DNA from: Warburgia ugandensis
Taxonomy: Eukaryota > Streptophyta > Magnoliopsida > Canellales > Canellaceae
Length of the DNA stretch: 64,000 nucleotides
Assembly: GCA_035236585.1 (NCBI GenBank)
Contig: CP141128.1
Span: 30,099,618 to 30,163,617, forward strand
Direction: 5' to 3'
Made by a program: the position numbers and the translations under genes
In this document: positions 51,501-62,259 of the stretch, piece after piece
Position numbering within the stretch: the first letter of the stretch is position 1
Layout of the letters: each line of letters starts with the position of its first letter
Notes under the pieces: model-generated
Database searches by the model: none
What the model was told of the DNA's origin: nothing
What the model saw: only the letters and a program-made list of their open reading frames with translations

Positions 51501-52180
51501 TCTTGAATGATCAAAAATAATAAAAGAAATAAATACTTTTTGATGTATGATATATATATATATATATTTCTTGCAATTTAGATCAAATAGAATAAAATAT
51601 CTTAGATCAAATAGAATAGAAGATCTAAACCCTTGATCAAATATGATTCAAGGAAGAGAACCAAGATTATCCTCCTTAGGAATGATTAAACAATTGAACT
51701 TAGATCAAAGAAGAACTAGATGATAGAAGATCTAAGCCCTTGATCTTTATCAACAAGTATAAATTGTTGATCAAAGAATCTATGAAAGATCAAGATCAAA
51801 GGAAGGAATACACAAAGACTTAGAATAGAAAATACTTAGGTCTAAAAGCAGAAGATAATTCCAACCATCAGATCTACTGATCAATAAGATAGACACTATC
51901 TGAGGAAGATAGATCATGGTAGGACAAAAGATCTAGATCCTTTATATCAAAGGACATGATTAAACAAAGAATATCACTAAGATAAAAAATATAGGATTAT
52001 TTAGATTGTATAAATATTGACTGTATGTATGGATTTACAAATTATATACGTCAGTCAGGATCATAAAAGATCTGAAGAGATGGATCACTACTTGAAGGTA
52101 GGAGGATCTTATGAATGCATCTACATGAGATATACATGTTGAATACATGATCTTATGTCTGGAAATGTTGACAAGTGTCT
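48507..52180 (+). mobile_element. Truncated copy of the 4.5-kb LTR
   Basis: It matches 12435-15725 over its whole length, starting TATAATAACCCCAATTT (TG changed to TA). It has the TATA box at 49052-49059, the GC-rich GGGCCCAGATCAAATC phrase near 49915, and the GGTTGAATAATAATAATA phrase near 51395. Similarity stops around 52175, so the last 1.2 kb, with the hairpin and 3' end, is missing. It has about 190 bp at 51183-51370 not present in the other copy. Frames at 49572-50042 occur on both strands and are not convincing. Confidence 0.75.
49052..49059 (+). promoter_or_regulatory. TATA box of the truncated long LTR
   Basis: TATAAATA, 545 bp from the LTR start, in the same context as 13035 in the solo copy. 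Confidence 0.55.
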
Positions 52181-54413
52181 AGATATGGATTAAGAAATGG
52201 ATGGCTAGATTATCATAGAAACCTAATTCTAGTCAGAATTGTACGAAACTAGCTCAAAACTTCAAATCGAGAACTATGTTTTCATTGATCTTACCTGTAA
52301 CGCAATTTCTAACTTCCAAACATCTTCAGAGATGATGGGTTTTACATAAATTGAACACTGGATTGTTACAATCACTGTGTATTCTATTTTTTCAAAAATT
52401 AAGCATCTGCTTCTCGCCGATCACCCAATAAACAAAGGGCTTTATTTAGGCTCTTCATGCTAAGTGAGATGACCAGGTTGGATATCTTATCTAAGCCATC
52501 ATCCTCTTCGGGGATGGCCTGCTAACTCTGGCCACCCACAACATTTCTCCTCCTTTCTCACCACCCATTGCAACAGCTGTGGATACCTAGCACAATTCAA
52601 TTTGAGGTAGGCTCTCACAAATTTACCAAACCATCCAAGGAGTAACTCTGTGATGCGTACTCCTAAAATAGAACCCTAGATAAGGGTGGTATCCAGTTAG
52701 AGGTTAGGGGCCAATTTGTACCTCTTAGCATAGTGTCACAGGTCTTACAAATGCCCCTTGAGGTCGGGACTTACAAATGGTTGTACCATTACCAAATCAC
52801 AGAAGCCAAAACTAGAAAAAAAAAATAGAGATGCGACTTACTCACGTATGCATTTAATCACATATGATCCATATCAAAACTCCTTTCTATCACCGAGATG
52901 AAATGATTTTCATGTCCATGCCAAAATCTAGGTCAATATATTTTGTATTGCCTTTTACATTTCTTTTTAGTTCAACACTAGAGTCATCTCAGAAGCTCCC
53001 TTTCACCATGGCACTTCAACGCAAATCCTTGTGAACCTTTTCCAGACATTCCTTTTCAATACTTTTCTATAAACTTCATTTCAACACTTCTCGAGGGCAT
53101 GGATCATTCAATGGCATACTCAACCTTAGTAAAAGTATAGTTTTGAATGAGTTTTCATGTAGTAGATCTATGAATCCATAGCATTCACACATTGTACAAC
53201 AATGTTACTAACCATGGTACTCCATTTCATTCTTAGAGCATTAACATAAAATTACTAATGCTCTTAAATAGCATAAATCAAATTGTATAACATACAAAAT
53301 ATGCATGGAATAAATAGAACATTCCATAGTATTGCCCTGTCATACATTTCTATGGTTTCATTATAGCATTCAGGTACATATGCATAACATGAGCCTACCA
53401 TAGCATTTCATTATCATCTCATTGTCATGGTTCCTTATATAGAATTTAAATAAGAAAATCTTACCAATGTATATTTTACCCATTAGGATTTTCCATGACC
53501 ATTACCATGGCATCAAGCAACATTCCTTAGCTTCACAAATTTTTTAAATATCACACTCATGACTAGAGTTTATCATCATTTAGAAAAGTCCCTAGCTTCA
53601 TTGTGTCACTAACATGCCCTTCCCTAGGCATTCTAAGTGTGCATGGTCACTTGTTTACATTAAGTAGCCATTCTTTAGTTCTATGTGCTACTTAGGGTCT
53701 TTTGGTTAACTTTTTTTGGACTTTATGTTCTTAGTCATACATCTTCATTTTTCATCTTTAGAAAATGGTTTGGATTCACATTTCTAATGTCTAATCCAAT
53801 CTTCAAAGGTCCATAAGATCCACGTCACCTAGGATCAATCTCACCATAGAGTGGCCTAGGGTTCCATGTCCACTTCTACTCAGTTTGAATGAGATATTCA
53901 TATATTATCAAGGCTCCCTATTAACATTCTTCTTACTAATGTTATCATTAGTTACTTTACACATTTCCCATGAAAGTGCACACTCCAATTGATAACATGG
54001 CAGCGAACTATACTGACACCATACTCAGTAGTTTTCTAACTCATTTCCACAACACTTTTGGGTGCACCTTCAAATGGTTCTTTTATCCATGGACATATGA
54101 CATTTCATATATCCCTAAGAGCTTCCCCATTTCACCTTGAGAGGGTTTTAGCTTAGGAATCTTAATTCCTTCATTAATGGACTTTGTTAGAGTTACAGTT
54201 GTACTTAAGTTTAGTCAAATTTCCAAGTCTCAAACACCTTTATATACTTTACAAAATAGTGGATTTACTTTCGGCAATGAATGGAAAAAAGAGTCCACTA
54301 AAAGTGGGCTCAAAACCCATTGATTACCTATTATTTTCATCATCCAACCCATAGGATCTTAATTTAAGTAGACAATAGTATTTTTCATTTAGAAATCCCA
54401 TAAATTATATGTG
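52181..54413. repeat. Unassigned LTR-like sequence, no genes
   Basis: This 2.2-kb stretch shows the texture of the LTRs (AT-rich ends, a moderately GC part at 52480-52800) but I could not match it to a named copy. A possible LTR edge, GGATTGTTACA, is at 52360-52370. There is no open frame of note and no protein similarity that I can see. Confidence 0.35.
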
Positions 54414-55435
54414 ACGACTAGATTTTTCCCATGCATTTTTAAATGTAATATCTACATCCTAGGGCGGGATGCATCTACTGTGACTCGTACTAGATCACAA
54501 AGGTATGGATCCTGAAGGACTTAGCTCAATTTTGGATACCTTAATTGGAGTCTTATGAAGAGTGAAGTGCTATCGAATAATGACAACCTGACAACATGCA
54601 GGATTCCAAGAGCTTTTCATGTAAAACATCAGTGATTCTTTTTGTGTAAGCATGCATAGTTATGCATAAAACATAAGCTTATTGATGCAATTTCAATTAT
54701 GGAGTCCTTTCTCATAATATAATATGATCAAAATCATGAAATAGTAATCAATAGATCCAGATATAAAGATCTCATCAAATGCATCAAACTAGTGAGTCAA
54801 ATATAATAATTATGAAACTCTTAAAATGGTCATCGTTCAAGCAGATGCTAGTATCATGAACAATTAGTCTCTCGACATTCACATCATGCCAACTGGTCAT
54901 GAGTACTCGTATACGACCACCTCAATGCTATATGCATATTAATCACACTGAAATCATAGGGTCACTATGCTCACAACCAACACACAGTTGACTCGTGTGG
55001 CTCCGGTATCTAGAGACCTACCCACCATAGCTTCCATGGGACTATGGTTGTCCCCAAAAGGGTGCCGTGAACACCTCCAGTAGTCATCCCTATTTACCAC
55101 AATAGTCAGGGAAGGAATGATGCCTTTTTGGCAATGATACCATCCACCTTTTTGGTGGCAAAGGCCGGGAGGCCAACCCTGTACATAACAACCTCTCAGC
55201 ATAGTGCCCACCGTGGACTGCCTCATCCTGTGATCTGCTCATTAAAAAGTATAGATATATATATAGATAATTCCAAATCTCATATATCATAAATCATGAA
55301 ATTTAGGCATTTGTTTTCAAAACATGCAAGAAATGCATAAAATATGCTCATGCCAATAATCGCATTCAAAGCCATAATTCCATGTGTTTGTACAAAAATA
55401 TCATATCCCAAAAGCACTCTAAACACGGTGATAGG
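54414..55435 (-). mobile_element. Minus-strand LTR pieces, chimeric
   Basis: 54414-54476 matches the terminal 60 bp of the LTRs in reverse (TGTGACGACTAG... GGGCGGGATGCATC). It is joined abruptly to a ~114-bp segment also found in the plus direction at 56611. From about 54900 the sequence again looks like the middle of a reversed LTR: the GGGTCACTATGCTCAC region recalls 38845, and the ATCGCATTCAAAGCC region near 55362 recalls 38987. It meets a plus-strand LTR end head-on near 55436. Open frames at 54954-55290 are LTR sequence. Confidence 0.5.
54478..54591 (+). repeat. Dispersed ~114-bp repeat, copy 1
   Basis: It starts CTGTGACTCGTACTAGATCA and matches 56611-56724 with about ten differences. 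The flanks differ at the two sites: LTR end here, element interior there. Confidence 0.8.
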
Positions 55436-56037
55436 TTTATGATATATATATGATACTTTTGACTTGGATTATGTGATTCTTTAAGTCATCAGTATTCTGA
55501 TTTGAAAATGGTTTTTAATATCGATATTGGACATGGTTGTTCGGACATGCACATGTTTTAAAGAGCATATGATTTTAAACATAGCATGCATTGCAAAACT
55601 AGTAGTGATAGACTCCTACTGAGTATAGTATATACTCACCCTATCCTTAACATTTTTCAGGATAGCTCCATTCATGAGTAAAAGACGCCTCAGGGAATGT
55701 TAGTGCTATGAGCAAGAAAAATCAAAAGGAGACAATTATACATGTAAGTAAACACTCTACCCTTTGGACATGTATTTGTATTTATTCTGATTGGGCTGTG
55801 GCTGTGAGTATTTGGATGGACCTGGGAAAAACATTTCTGATTTCTGAAGTTTTTCAAAAACTACTTTGGTTATTGTGAAAACAAATGAGACTCAGGGTTT
55901 TCAAAATGAGTTTAAAACAAATGATTTTCCGCTGCATTGCATGGTTTTTATAAAATGGTTTTCAAATAGGGACGCATCCCGCCTTAGGAATTTAGATCTT
56001 GCATTTAAAAATGCATGGAAAAACCCAGGTCATCACA
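55436..56037 (+). mobile_element. Truncated 5' LTR (last 602 bp)
   Basis: It is nearly identical by eye to 61660-62259 and ends GGTCATCACA just before a primer-binding site, so it is the 3' part of the 5' LTR. Everything before 55436 is missing. The break lies at an AT palindrome (ATGATATATATATGAT). It contains the hairpin 55620-55638. Confidence 0.85.
55620..55638 (+). other. LTR stem-loop (8-bp arms)
   Basis: TGAGTATA / TATACTCA around a 3-base loop, 400 bp from the LTR 3' end. Confidence 0.7.
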
Positions 56038-56039
56038 GT

Positions 56040-56051
56040 TGGTAATAGAGC
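56040..56051 (+). promoter_or_regulatory. Primer-binding site, initiator-Met tRNA type
   Basis: TGGTAATAGAGCCTAGG lies two bases after the LTR. It differs from the usual TGGTATCAGAGC by two bases, and the downstream CCTAGG is also common in gypsy elements with this primer. Confidence 0.8.
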
Positions 56052-59000
56052 CTAGGTTTTATCCTTTCATAGCCAGTCTAGCATGTCCAAGGGTCATAGA
56101 CAATAGAGAAAATGAAGAAGAAGTAGTATAAATAGAAGAAGTAGAGATGACTACTTCTATTTGAGGATTACAATATTAATGCACAAGGCAGTTCACCATA
56201 AATAAATAGGTAAAACACAGCTTGGTTTAACAAATAATTAGGCAGAGGATAGTGCAACCCTTATCCAAAATCTAGTCTAAGATGACTTAAGGATTAAGGA
56301 TTGATGTGCAGTGGTGCAAACAGAGAAACTCATATATAAATTAGATTATGATGAGAATGATGAATGATGAATGAGGATGTTAGTGAATTTGTTAGTAGAT
56401 AGTTCTAACCTGCAATAAAGTAATCTCATCAAAGGTGAGAAAATTGAAGAACCTAGATGGCTATCTTACCATCATAAAGAATATCAGAATATGAGTACAC
56501 TATCACAAGGATATGATATGAGTATGATATGAGATGTAAAAGGCAGACTTTGAGAAAATTTTGATGATAATCTAATAGGGATGAGCATACAAGATGATAC
56601 TAGGGGATAACTGTGACTCGTGCTAGATCACAAAGGTATGGATCCTGAATGACTTAACTCAATTTTGGATACCTTAACTGGAGTCTTATGAAGAGTAAAG
56701 TGCTATTGAATAATAACTACCTGAGTATTATGGAGCAAATCAGAAGATATATACAAGTGACATATTATGTAATTAGGAGGAACATAACATGAATATGATA
56801 GGGAAATAAATTCAACAGTGTCATCAAAAGATTTTGATGATAATACTAAGGATGATAATAGAATGATCCTAACATGAACTTGTAACAAAAAAAAAATAAC
56901 ATGATCAAAACATCAATGTCATTATTAAGACATTGTATGAATTTTACTGAGGCTATAGGCAATTGAGGATTTCAATTTCTTAGAAGCATTCAGTTTATCA
57001 TATCTGTTAAGTAAAGGAGTAGATGCAGTATCGATTATATGCAACAAAGCACATGAAGACATTAATCTAGGTAGACAAAAATGAGGATTTTGAAGAAAAG
57101 AAAGAAAGAGATAGAGATGTAACTACCAGTATACAATGAATATTGAATATTCAAAAGAAGAAGATCATGACTTTATGAAGATACATACAAATCTTTCATC
57201 GAGTGGGGAAGATAAACCAATCAACTTCGAAGGAATGATGATAAATGAGTTGGTGATCTTATTGTAAAAGAGTATAAAAGAGAAAAAGCATATAGGGTTT
57301 AAGACTTTGAGTAGAGTATCGAATTTCAGGAGATTATGCGACAAGAAATTATCGAAGAGGAATGGTGACCAACTAGAAATTAAAATCTACAAATGGTTTG
57401 ATATCAATTATTACAATTAGATTCTTATCGGATCCATTAGCTTATGGGGAACACCAATGGATATAATCCATAAAAAGGAAAATTTGGTGATATCCCACCT
57501 TGCCAATAAAATATATTGAAAAGGGAATTAAGCCGGGACAGTGACTTGTCCATTGAGCAAGAAGGGTACCATCAAGGATCAAATTGAGGTTTTACTATCA
57601 TAGATTGGAAGAACAAATATCTTAAAACCATTATTTAGTCATTACCTTTAAAGTACTATTGACTAAAATAAGGGTATCCCACCATATTTAATCAAGTATG
57701 TTAGTATCTATGAGTTAGTAGTCGAAGTTATATACTCAAAGGGATGTTACAAGTCTTTAGACTTGAGTTTTCTTGAAAAGAAAAGTACTTGTTAGACTAA
57801 GTTAGTTGAGGGTATGAGGTCAATTGGTGAGGACAGTAGCAACTGAGATAGGAGCAAAAATAAGAAGTGATCTAAACCAATGTGAAAGATTTTTCAAACC
57901 TTAATAGATACCATGACAAACCATAGAAATCACTGTGGGTCTGAAAGAGGCTGCTAACTTGGATTGAAAAGAAACGTAGATAAGTACCGATCACTTTAGA
58001 GACCTTTGAGCTTATGACAAAGATATATCTGGAAAGAGATCAATAGGTAATCAAATAAAGTCTTTCTATGTGTCTACAAAAATGTTCCATGCTTACCTAA
58101 GTGTTTTTCAAATTTGATGATTTAACAGCTTCAGCGTAACTTGATATAGTACCTATTGAACAACAACTGCTATTACAAGCTAAGTATGAGGAGGCACTTA
58201 AAAGATAAAAGTTGAGGAATTGAGAAAACCACTACTTATGATGAGGATGCCTCCTGACAATACAGACTGCATAGTTGACGATAAAGCCTTGATAAAAGAT
58301 TGCACAACATATTGATATAGGGAATGGAAGGAGAAAAGTTGAGGTGGCCAGCACATTATAAGGTGAGATTTGATGTTAGACAAAAAGTTAGTTGTTATGT
58401 GCAGATACTAAGTACGAAAAATCAATTGAAGGAATTTCCTAAGGACTAACCCTGCTGGATTGAGTATAGAACTGTTGGACTAAAAGATTTCGAAGATAAC
58501 CATCAAGCAAAGAAAGGACAAAGAGGATGATGACAAAGGATTCAACCATGACCTAGTAAGGATACTTGGTTATGAATAAGAGACTTTTTGCTTCGCATAA
58601 ATGGGAACATTATCGAAAATCCTAATGACAAATTGATGTGAATAGTGAGATAGGCCTCTGGACAAGAACATTTGACCCATGATGATGAATCTACCATTAA
58701 CATTTGACATAAGAAAAATGTTTAATGAATTCAATAATTATGAAACTGGATATAGAGTTAGGACATTTTACTTTCAGTATATGATAAGGTCCTCGATGGA
58801 AGATGCTACTAATTGGCTTTCATGATTTTATTTTGAATGTAACTTTGGTCGAGGAATCAAGTCACATATGGAAAATGACAGACAGTTGAAATTCGAAGTT
58901 AATCAAGGGTTTGGCTATAGAGCACATGATACCATGTCAGTTATTGAAGTTTCTTGGGGACAAATATAAAAGATAAGAAGCAAAGTTAGACATAATAGAA

Positions 59001-59490
59001 AGAAGGTGATTTTTTTTTTGGACTCTTACAAATGACATATAACCAACCATTAGAAGGAGATGTGGATGATGAAGAGATCATTAGATGAAAGACAAGAAGA
59101 AAAAGGGATTATCCTATGATATTCAAAATGAAATAGGAGAAATAAGATCATATGATCTCAAAGAAGTATGGAGTAATTTATACATGAATAAAGAAGCATG
59201 ATCCTATGAGGAGACTAGCCTATACATGATGAGAAAAGTATAGGCATCTAAGGATTTTGAGATAGATGAATTACAGCTAGAAACTGGTATTGTTAAAATC
59301 ACACATATGGGAGTATGAATCAGAGTACACAGCGAAAGCGGCCCTTATAGGTAAGGCCTTGTAGAAGGAACAATAAAAAATGATAAATTGAGGTTGAGCC
59401 TACATTTGATTCTTAAGGGGGGAATGCATTCACTAGGAAGTTATTTAAGAGACAAAATACCTTGAAGATGATAATTTATGGAATTTCGAG
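56052..59490 (+). mobile_element. Interior of the LTR element, no recognisable genes
   Basis: About 3.4 kb between primer site and polypurine tract. It is purine-rich and dense in stops; the longest frames (56703-56888 and 58198-58383, minus strand) are about 61 residues and not protein-like. A phrase near 57440 (SLWGTPMDI..KKEN) faintly recalls the SPWGAPVLFVKKKD region of gypsy reverse transcriptase but stands alone. It may be a non-autonomous element or a much decayed pol. It contains copy 2 of the ~114-bp repeat (56611-56724). Confidence 0.5.
56611..56724 (+). repeat. Dispersed ~114-bp repeat, copy 2
   Basis: Same segment as 54478-54591, here within the element interior, which is probably its original place. 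Confidence 0.8.
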
Positions 59491-59493
59491 GAT

Positions 59494-59517
59494 GAAATTC
59501 TTTTAAGGGGGTAATAA
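59494..59517 (+). other. Polypurine tract
   Basis: TTCTTTTAAGGGGGTAATAA directly precedes the LTR start TGTAATGCCCGAG; the upstream TTTCGAGGATGAAA is the usual context in plant Ty3/gypsy chromovirus-type elements. Confidence 0.85.
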
Positions 59518-59912
59518 TGTAATGCCCGAGCAATTTACGCTATTTTGGACATTCTATAAGAATGAACTGTGTTGAATGTTTTACCTTATTTAAAATAGTA
59601 AATGAAGGAATTTGTGAGGACACTTGGCACCATTAGATTCTACTCAAAAAATGGAATCCAAGGCCTCAAAGAACACCAAAAACGGAGTTCATATGAAGAA
59701 GTTACTGCTGTTTAAAGATTAGGGGAAGTTCTGTAATTTAAATAGAAAAACGAAAAAGAACGAAAAATGCAGGGGACCATTTTAATAACGGCACCCCCTG
59801 TCATCTTCCTCATCCAGACTTCTCTAGAAACCCTCCTCTCCTGATTTTTCCAGAGGAATCTGCCATCGCCAATGGCGGCATTTCCATTGAGGGGCACCAC
59901 CTTCTTCCCCCT

Positions 59913-59920
59913 TATAAATA
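59913..59920 (+). promoter_or_regulatory. TATA box of the 3' LTR
   Basis: TATAAATA 395 bp into the LTR, followed by a C-rich patch (CCCCATCTCCCCCTC). The related solo LTR has the box at 419 bp. Confidence 0.6.
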
Positions 59921-61843
59921 CCCCATCTCCCCCTCTTCAAAATTACGTTTTTCCAGTCGTTTGGGACTGGGGTTTCCGGTAAAAATAAGAAACCCAGTTC
60001 TCTCTAATTCCAGCAACGGCCAGGCCCAAGTCAGGCTGGCCATTCCTTTACCCGTCTACCCATTCCCCTCTTTTCCTAGTTATGCTCGACATTGGAACTT
60101 TCCTCTTCACGATTTTCGGCGAACATGGGGTTTTCAAGCGGAAAGAGGGAGCTGCACCACCCGAAGGAGGGCGTTCCTGGCTACCCAAGTAAGGCCCTCC
60201 TTCCCTTCTCTCCGTTTCACTTCCCCCAGGCCAAGATCCATGCCGGATCTAGTCTTTTCCAGTCAGTTTTTCCAGCCGGAGAAGATGAAGCCAGTTCCAG
60301 CTGGCCCTATATGAACCTGGCATCCCAGGGATGCCATGCTCCATGTACGCCTGGGACAGGGTCCCTGGGATGGGTTCCAGGTGTACGACAGTGCGTACAC
60401 TGTCCTTGGTGAGGCCCTTCGGTGCTCACGCGACGTGGGGCATGGTCCTGGCTGGACCAGGATGCACTGGGTACCCTGGGAGCTGAGACGCGGCATGCTA
60501 CACCAAAGGTGCGTCCGTGCAATGCCATCCAGGATGCGCGTCATAGCACGTCGCTTGAGCATGCATGTGCGCATGCAAAACGCGATCCCTAGCACGACCT
60601 TTGGGTGCGCACGCAGGTGAGGCGGTCACGGTTCAACTGGGATGCACGGGTGTCCTGGGAACTGGGACACGCGGACGTAATGAGACTTTAAAGTTAGTAT
60701 CAAAGGACAATCTACAGAGTTTAACTATTGAATAGTAGATCCATATCATAGGATCTAGGCTGACAAGGAATTAGGCAAGGACCATAGACCCTAAAAGGCA
60801 GATCTAGTAATCTAATGTCTAAATAGATTGAAATTGATAAAGACTCCTTGTATCCATTCATATCTAGGAGTTTATAAGTGAGACCCAGGGTAGGGTTGAG
60901 TGATGAAGGACGCGACTCCAGGAGACTTCGAGGTAGGTGCTCTATCGCTACTAGACTTTTTAAAAAGAACCTATGATTATTTTGAGAACTCATGTTTTAA
61001 GTTTAAGTTATATGACTTGTTTAGCATGACTTATTTTATGACTTGTTTAGCATATAAATGAATTCAGCATGCATATGATAAATACATTATGCATAGACAT
61101 GTTTTATAAACATTTGCATATATTGCATGATTTGTGAGCATTGAGTTCTTGAAAAATTGCATGTCCTTGAGGGTTACCAAAAGACGCTGGAGTGCCTAAA
61201 AGATGCTGGGTAGGTAGTTGTGAGGGCCAGGCAGTTGTGAGGGACCCAAAGAGGACAGGTTTTGAAAAAGAGGTTTTTACTGGTTTGACCATATATGATT
61301 TGGGCTAATAAGCTTATGGGCGCTATGCCGAGAGGTTTGGGGTGGCCTCCCAGCCTCTACCACTACTAGGTGGAATGGGTACCACACCCAAAAAGGGCAT
61401 GTCCTTGCTTCGACTGCATGTGGTACAGGGGTTATCACTGGTATCACGGCACTGGGTCGAAGTGCCATATGTCCCGTGGAGACATATGACCCTGTGTCCC
61501 TTGGTACCCGGGGACCACGCGACGGCGAGGTCGTGGGCATAGTTGGGCCCTATGGTTTGAGGATTTACTTGCATTGCATATAGCATGACATGAGGTTGGT
61601 CGACCATACAAGATATTCATGAGTTAGATTCAGTTGAGCATGTTATACATATCATGATGTTTATGATATATATATGATACTTTCGACTTAGATTATGTGA
61701 TTCTTTAAGTCATCAGTATTCCGATTTGACAATGGTTTTTAATATCGATATTGGACATGGTTGTTCAAACATGCACATGTTTTAAAGAGCATATGATTTT
61801 AAACATAGCATGCATTGCAAAACTAGGAGTGATAGACTCCTAC

Positions 61844-61862
61844 TGAGTATAGTATATACTCA
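61844..61862 (+). other. LTR stem-loop (8-bp arms)
   Basis: TGAGTATA / TATACTCA around GTA, 397 bp from the LTR 3' end, identical to the hairpin in the 5' LTR. Confidence 0.7.
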
Positions 61863-62259
61863 CCCTATCCTTAACATTTTTTAGGATAGCTTCATTCATG
61901 AGTAGAAGATGCCTCAGGGAATGTTAGTGCTAGGAGCAAGAAAAATCAAAAGGAGACAATTATACATGTAAGTAAACACTCTACCATTTGGACATGTATT
62001 TGTATTTATTTATAGTTGGGCTATGAGCTGTGACTAGATGGACCTGGGAAAAACATTTATGATTTTTGAAGTTTTTCAAAAACTACTTTGGTTATTGTGA
62101 AAACAAATGACACTCAGGGTTTTCAAAATGAGTTTAAAACGAAAGATTTTCCACTGCATTGCATGGTTTTTATAAAATGGTTTTCAAATAGGGATGCATC
62201 CTGCCTTAGGAATTTAGATCTTGCATTTAGAAATGCATGGAAAAACCCTAGTCGTCACA

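Larger units (their letters stand above)
59518..62259 (+). mobile_element. 3' LTR, 2.74 kb
   Basis: It runs from TGTAATGCCCGAG after the polypurine tract to CTAGTCGTCACA. A TATA box is at 59913-59920. The CpG-rich part at about 60290-60670 contains overlapping frames on both strands (60092-60620) that I take as artefacts of high GC. A hairpin is at 61844-61862, and the GGGATGCATCC phrase is near the end. Length and layout match the solo LTR at 38005-40809. The flank begins ACTGG, but the partner flank is lost in the rearranged 5' side. Confidence 0.9.

Noticed and set aside
60092..60620. Overlapping frames of 73-117 codons in the GC-rich part of the 3' LTR.
   Set aside because: They occur on both strands at once, as expected where stops are rare, and none resembles a known protein.
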